From positions 62,001-126,000 of the forward strand of contig JAQUHA010000005.1 in the NCBI GenBank assembly GCA_028683855.1: a stretch of 64,000 bases of DNA. Reading direction: 5' to 3'. Below are positions 62,762-64,000 of this stretch, in pieces. Each line of letters starts with the position of its first letter. Position 1 is the first letter of the stretch. This DNA is from Desulfuromonadaceae bacterium. Lineage in GTDB: Bacteria; Desulfobacterota; Desulfuromonadia; Geobacterales; Pseudopelobacteraceae. Position numbers and translations under genes: made by a program. The notes under the pieces are model-generated. The model saw nothing but the letters and a program-made list of their open reading frames with translations, was not told the origin of the DNA and searched no databases.

Positions 62762-63160
62762 CTATGGCATAAGCTTGAGCTTACGAAGTTCATTAGCCAG
62801 CTTATGCCTGCTGATCGGTTTGACAATATAGGCATCTGCCTCACATTCATTAAATGACCTTATCACCGTATGAGGGTCGTCAAGTGCGGTAGTCATTATA
62901 ACTTTTACTGCGAGAGAGTGAGGTATTTCCATCTTTCTCTCCATAGCACGAATGCTCTGCAGCGCCTCCATTCCATCAACAACCGGCATCATAATATCCA
63001 TAAACACGGCATCGTAAGGGCGTTTTGCTTCATGAGCCAACCGAAACGAATCAATCGCTTCCTGCCCATTCACAGCTATATCGCAGTCAAATTGGGTTGA
63101 AAGCAGCTCTTTTAATATACGTCTGGACAATAGATGGTCTTCGGCTATTAGACATTTCAC
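62762..63160 (-). CDS. Stand-alone response regulator receiver protein
   Basis: CLIAEDHLLSRRILKELL...AVFMDIMMPVVDGMEAL. Confidence 0.9.
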   Translation of the reverse strand: MKCLIAEDHLLSRRILKELLSTQFDCDIAVNGQEAIDSFRLAHEAKRPYDAVFMDIMMPVVDGMEALQSIRAMERKMEIPHSLAVKVIMTTALDDPHTVIRSFNECEADAYIVKPISRHKLANELRKLKLMP

Positions 63161-63176
63161 GATGATTCTCCTTCTT

Positions 63177-63989
63177 TCAGGGAGTACTGATTTTCAATTT
63201 GATTATAAAACGACTGCCACCTTCAGGATTCTGCTCCGCCCACACCTTACCATTCAAAAGCATCGCATTCTGACGTGCTATTGCCAAGCCGAGTCCAACC
63301 CCCTCATAACTGCGACTGAAAGAGCTGTCTGCCTGCACAAACGGCTCAAATATGCGCTCCAGCATTCCATCAGGCACACCTATACCGCTGTCAGTAAGTA
63401 TAAACTCCAGAACATCTTCCTCACCCTTTACTGAGTGGCGCAAAACCTCGAGAAGAACAGAACCGTGACTTGTAAACTTTAAAGCGTTACCGATAAGTAT
63501 TTCGAGCAATCTACTCAGCTTTTCGCGGTCAGTCCATATCTGATTCGGCAGATCTTCAGCCAGTTTCAGAGAGAAGTTAATCCCTTTGCGGGCGAAGAGT
63601 TTCTGCTGTTCAGTAACGACACCTTTCAGCAGAGTGGTAAGACATATCAGATCGTGGCATGAACCGGTTGAATCTGAAACTGCTCTTGAATTGAATGAGA
63701 GTAACTGATCTATTAAATCCATCATTGTGGCTGCTGACTGACGAGCCATTGAAAGATACTCGGCTGCGTTTCCGGAAATTTCCTCTTCACTTAATAAATC
63801 AAGAGAACCGATTACTCCGTTCATGGGAGTACGCATTTCGTGAGAGATCGTAGACATGAACTTGCTCTTATCGGCAAGAGCCTGCTGAAGTGAAGTTCTC
63901 GCGAAATCAAGTTCAGCCATTGATTTTCTCAGTTCCGCAGTCCGGCTGACAACAGTCTCTTCAAGTTCTACAAGATAGTTCTTCTCCAT
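63177..63989 (-). CDS. Sensor histidine kinase (probably extends beyond the window)
   Basis: FMSTISHEMRTPMNGVIGSLDLL; HATPase; coiled coil at the window edge suggests an upstream sensor region. Confidence 0.9.
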   Translation of the reverse strand: MEKNYLVELEETVVSRTAELRKSMAELDFARTSLQQALADKSKFMSTISHEMRTPMNGVIGSLDLLSEEEISGNAAEYLSMARQSAATMMDLIDQLLSFNSRAVSDSTGSCHDLICLTTLLKGVVTEQQKLFARKGINFSLKLAEDLPNQIWTDREKLSRLLEILIGNALKFTSHGSVLLEVLRHSVKGEEDVLEFILTDSGIGVPDGMLERIFEPFVQADSSFSRSYEGVGLGLAIARQNAMLLNGKVWAEQNPEGGSRFIIKLKISTP

Positions 63990-64000
63990 TTTCTGCAGAT

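Overview
The gene content and order of this window look like a Geobacter/Desulfuromonas-type deltaproteobacterium; this is inferred from recognised families, with no database search.

Left to right:
- 5' part of rpoN (minus strand, cut by the window edge and absent from the ORF track), then lptB-lptA-lptC-kdsC-kdsD-kdsA-pyrG-kdsB.
- An orphan ParA-like ATPase.
- Divergent polysaccharide deacetylase, S41 protease, EnvC-like M23 protein, ftsX and ftsE.
- A type II secretion/type IV pilus-like operon (pseudopilins, secretin with a cohesin-like tail, PilP/O/N/M-like proteins, GspE and GspF).
- A multihaem cytochrome c/NHL cluster.
- Glycosyltransferase, NDH-2, a Cache histidine kinase with NtrC-type regulator, pfkA, rarA and glgP.
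- smpB-ssrA (tmRNA), followed by a more GC-rich type I restriction-modification island (hsdM, DUF559, hsdS, rhuM, hsdR).
- An IS4 transposase remnant, an ArsC-like remnant, and a YeeE/TusA pair.
- Hybrid histidine kinase, OmpA-TSP3 and mscL.
- A large chemotaxis operon.

The most interesting signal is in the RM island. A DUF559 endonuclease-like gene sits exactly between long GC-rich inverted repeats. Other palindromic GC-rich elements appear to be inserted in frame into hsdR, rhuM and the hsdS linker. Other notable points are a chemotaxis-cluster histidine kinase whose phospho-acceptor His is Asn, CX3CH haem motifs, perfect long palindromes in the RM island, and a CheA carrying a GspE/PilB-N-like module.
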